From Adiantum capillus-veneris (Eukaryota; Streptophyta; Polypodiopsida; Polypodiales; Pteridaceae), in the NCBI GenBank assembly GCA_014529385.2, contig CM043965.1, positions 59,430,933 through 59,483,432 of the forward strand: 52,500 bases of DNA, given 5' to 3'. The notes under the pieces are model-generated. The model did not search any database. It worked only from the letters and a program-made list of their open reading frames with translations, and had not been told where the DNA came from. Every line of letters begins with the position of its first letter. Position 1 is the first letter of the stretch. The translations under genes were made by a program, and so were the position numbers. This document shows, one piece after another, positions 49,238 through 52,500 of the stretch.

Positions 49238-49556
49238 CCAAGCCGGGTTGCAAGAGAGAGAGTGAAAGAGTTACAGAAGAGAGAGAGGGGGAGGGAGGGT
49301 ATATGGGACCCAGACAGAGAGAAGAGAAAGTTAGAGAGAGAAGAGAGAGAGGGGGAGGGTATATGGGACCCAGACAGAGAGAAAGAGAAAGTTAGAGAGA
49401 GCAGAGAAAGAAAAGGGAGAGAGTGTTAATAATCGGAGTGAGGGAGAGAAAGTTAGAGAGAGAGGGTCGATAATCGGAGAGAGGGAATTAGAGAGCAAGA
49501 GAGAGAGGGACTTAGAGAGAGAGAGAGAGAGATAGTTAATAATCGCTCTTTTGCGA
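49201..49556 (+). repeat. Decayed GA-rich tandem repeats
   Basis: (GA)n at 49201-49234, then two copies of a ~60-bp unit containing GGGAGGGTATATGGGACCCAGACAGAGAGAA (at 49291 and 49352). GTTAATAATCG or GATAATCGG recurs three times between 49425 and 49545. Confidence 0.85.
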
Positions 49557-51327
49557 GGGGGAGGGATTTTTTCGAAATTTTTATTTTTGTTGAACCTTAG
49601 CATTGCAAGGAGCCGTTCCCACCGCGAGCGCATAAAATTTGTTTTTTTTTGTCAAAATTGAAAACCACCGTTGAGTTTGCCACGAACGTCGATGCTGTAT
49701 CGGACCGCACATCAAGGTTTGAAAATCCCGCCGATCCACACTGAACCTTCAAATTCGTTTTATTTTTTTTTCGAACGTCCAAAAGTGCCAAAATTAGGCT
49801 GAAAATCACCTGAAAAAACAGAAAACTATCTGAAAATTTTAAAAATTATCATAAATATCCAAAAAAATCCTAGAAATATTTAAAAATCACCGGCAATCAC
49901 AATCAAACACTTTTAATACACATAAGAACACCAAAAATAGTAGTTTCTATAAAAAACATGATTTACAATAAGATTAACAACCAGGCTCTCGAAAATAGCG
50001 AAACTCTTAAAACTCGACCAAAGAGGACACAAATGAGTTCAAAATGATGCCATAAATATGCACACAAAATAGCTTGTCAAGATAACATGATATCAATTTT
50101 TCACAGAATTAAGAAAAAATTAATGCAAAAATTACTAAAGAATAGCAAAAAGTTACCAAAAAATACCTTTTTTTAAAAGAATCCTCCATGCATAGGGGAT
50201 TAGTGCAGCCAAATAAAACCATAATAATAATATCAATTCAATTACCAAATAATTTCATCAATAAAATCCAAACTAGATAATTAAAATAAAAAAATTAGTC
50301 GCAAAATTATGTCAAAATTTGACACATTTGGAGTGTGTAAATCCATATTTTGAGCTAAAACATGAAGCAATTAACCATTACACACATAAAAAATGAAATA
50401 AAAAATTGAATTAATCATGCACTTTAAGCACTTTTTAGGCAAACAGGCACTGATAATTGACAGTTTTTACCAATCCTTAGGTGCGTACACAAAAGGGTTA
50501 ATCTTGTTGAAATTGCAATGTAATTTCACAAATTTGTAGTTGGGCATGGCCACAACACAAATCAATCATCACAATTGAGAAATCATTAAACACACATTGA
50601 TTTTTAGGTGCACAATCAATGGCAAAATAGTTTTCACACACCTAAAATTAGGCATACACACACTCAATTAGAATGCACACACACTTGATTTTAGTGCACA
50701 CAAACTTGCAATTGACCACTCAAGCATGTAATTAGATCAATTAGGCACACAATTAGCTATGTACATTCACCAATTAGCAATTGAACTTGTCAATTTCATA
50801 CGCCACCAAATCTAGAGAATTTCGGCATTACGATGGCATGAAAATGAACAATTCAAAAATGTTCAAAGCATAACATAGCATTGACATTGCATTGCAATTA
50901 ACATAGCATTGACATGGCATTGTAATTAACGTAGCATAACATAGCATAGTCATCGTGTTAATTAGCATAGCATAACATAGCATTGACATTGCATCATCAT
51001 GGAATCTCTACACATGTTTAGATTCTAGGGAGGTTGAGAATACTACTTAGATTACCTTTTCAATGAAGATCGATTGAAAAGTCAAAAGCTCCAATTCTTT
51101 GTAGAAAATTAGTGTGTAAGCTAGCAAAATTAGTAAAATTAGCAAGGGGTTATTGTGAAATTAGAGTATGTAAACACACAATTGGCAAGATATGATGACA
51201 AATTAGGTTAAAATGAACACATTGCTTCATGCACACACATTCAGAATCCACAAAACCATAAACATACCAGTGAAATTAGTGAGAAAACACATCCAATTAT
51301 ACCACAATTACACTAATGTAGGCCATC
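49557..51327 (-). other. Leader region of a Gypsy-type element
   Basis: AT-rich DNA without coding regions, directly downstream (on the minus strand) of the primer site at 51328-51347. It holds short degenerate repeats: CACACA/AATTAG phrases at 50560-50780 and a CATAGCATTGACATTGCATT family at 50870-50995. No gag or pol is reached before the GA-rich DNA at 49556, so the element is truncated or its left limit lies inside this stretch. Confidence 0.5.
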
Positions 51328-51347
51328 GTCCCCGATAGCAGCGCCAA
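51328..51347 (-). promoter_or_regulatory. Gypsy-type primer binding site, tRNA-Asp-like
   Basis: On the minus strand the LTR end CCCCCAACA is followed after one base by TTGGCGCTGCTATCGGGGAC, which matches the tRNA-Asp complement TGGCGCCGTTGCCGGGGA at 14 of 18 positions. Confidence 0.65.
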
Positions 51348-51348
51348 C

Positions 51349-52132
51349 TGTTGGGGGTACCATCGTTGCATAGCTCCAATGACCAACAAAATTATCAATC
51401 CGGAGGGATGAGCTACCCGGTTAGGATATGGAAATACTCACATGATTAGTGAGCTAATCATGGCAAGACAAATGGTGACTCTACGAGGTGAGCTTCTTGG
51501 CCTATGGAGGAGCTAAGCCACAATGTCGGCCATCTCCACATCTACTTTCCTTCACCTCAAATCAACCCAATCACACACACTAACAATTGCAAGACGCACA
51601 CAACACTAATCCTATCATGCAGCATACTAATCACAAGCACACACACATAGATCTATCGAGCAACACACTCCAGTCAAAACTACATGCACACACAAGAAAA
51701 AAAGGGCAATCACACATATTAGAGAGGGATTAACCACTAATTAGTTACGATCTAGCTAATCAAAGTATCAATAGCAATCACAAGAAGCATGAGAGAGGCA
51801 TAGTGAAAGAGAATTAAGCATTGATTAGTGTTAACGTTGCATGAGCAAGGAGAAGCTCAAGGTCTCCATAGCCACACACCTCAAGAGCTCTCACCAAAGA
51901 GGGCTCTCAACAAATGAGTTTTAGAATCCTAGATTCTTTTACACACTACCTTATATAGGCTAGGGTAAAAATATGCAATGTCCTAGTGCCCAAGGCCTTC
52001 AGGGCTCCACCATTTACTGAATTGGAAACCTAGGCACACTAACTGATCTATTCTTATCAGCTTGGAACCCCATTGAGCTCGTAACACCTTAAAAATATTA
52101 CAATGGCTTGAAATAAATCGGAAATTTACAAT
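51349..52132 (-). repeat. 5' LTR of a Gypsy-type element
   Basis: About 784 bp, defined on the inner side by the primer site and on the outer side by where homology to 10451-11245 stops, which is also where the CACTA-like end begins. The LTR may therefore continue beyond that insertion, outside the window. The minus strand holds a TATATAAGG motif (near 51955) that can serve as the LTR TATA box; the solo LTR has TATATAAGG at the matching place (10631). Confidence 0.7.
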
Positions 52133-52388
52133 CACTAGTAGAGATCACTTCTTGAATATCGACGCCAACTTACCGACGTCAATGGCGGCCGTCGATATGT
52201 GCATCCGGAATACTGGAGGGAGTCTAATTTTTTTAATAAAATTTACCTGTTGTTTTCTGACGCTGATATCAATGCCGATTCCGACGTTGATACCGAGGCC
52301 AATATGGGCGGGCATACTGACGCCAACTATAAAAAAACCGCGGACTCTCTTTTTCTATGCGTTTTCGAAATTAAACTCTCTCTCTCTC

Positions 52389-52422
<34 letters not shown>

Positions 52423-52500
52423 TCATTTTGCAGACATATCTGCACTTCTATGCCATTGCGGGTTTGAGAAAACAAAGCACACTCCTCCGTGCTTGCACTA
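52133..52500 (+). mobile_element. CACTA-like DNA transposon, left end
   Basis: CACTAGTAGAGATC at 52133 has the CACTA terminus and the CACTAGTAGA-type inverted repeat of plant En/Spm elements. GC-rich subterminal motifs follow in the first 200 bp, repeating around GACGCC, GACGTC, GACGTT and GTCGAT, as is usual for that class. A (CT)n run lies at 52378-52420. The element leaves the window, so neither the right end nor the 3-bp target duplication can be checked. Confidence 0.5.

Overview
The window looks like repeat-dominated nuclear DNA of a land plant. The evidence is Copia elements primed by initiator tRNA-Met, Gypsy-type LTRs with tRNA-Asp-like primer sites, plant L1-type LINE remnants, a CACTA-like terminus, and no bacterial gene organisation. 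I cannot name the species. The very heavy (GA)n content and the animal-like LINE ORF1 make a non-angiosperm plausible, but that is a guess. No host gene is recognised with confidence. Two short coding-like stretches (46817-47495 minus and about 48866-49149 plus) are the only candidates.

Left part, 1-14990. It starts with a degenerate retroelement protease-like remnant (870-1433). A broken, 3'-truncated Copia element follows (Copia-1, about 1596-5330). Next is a noncoding stretch with a family of near-identical hairpins (6653-7636), which ends at a Gypsy-type primer site and LTR on the minus strand (8159-9000). A decayed minus-strand Copia piece (Copia-3, 11246-12640) appears to be interrupted by a solo Gypsy-type LTR (10451-11245). 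The rest is AT-rich sequence without recognisable genes.

Middle part, 14990-32800. A 4.4 kb minus-strand LINE (copy A) lies next to a (GA)n array. At 23813-28973 sits an almost pristine Copia element (Copia-2). It has two 322-bp LTRs that differ at one base, an ATATA target duplication, a PBS and a PPT. Its single gag-pol frame carries two in-frame stops and an apparent internal deletion. It landed in an (AT)n microsatellite. Remnants of a second, poly(A)-tailed plant L1-type LINE lie at 30186-32166 in inverted and duplicated arrangement, followed by long poly(C) and poly(G) tracts.

Right part, 33250-52500. This region is built on (GA)n arrays, all with the same strand polarity, and on a compound GA-rich satellite (39167-42219). 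Four more copies of the copy-A LINE family (B, C, D, E) are embedded here, all on the minus strand. The four copies that keep their 3' end (A-D) pass directly from the same unique sequence into (TC)n, read on the element strand. Copy B is near full length: ORF1 is intact, with a coiled coil and L1-like RRM. ORF2 has an APE-type endonuclease, a reverse transcriptase and a C-terminal zinc knuckle, but is broken by two stops and two frameshifts. The window closes with a Gypsy-type leader, PBS and LTR on the minus strand (49560-52132), cut by a CACTA-like terminus at 52133.

The most interesting system is this LINE family. Its arrangement is what a site-specific retrotransposon that inserts into (TC)n/(GA)n microsatellites would leave.
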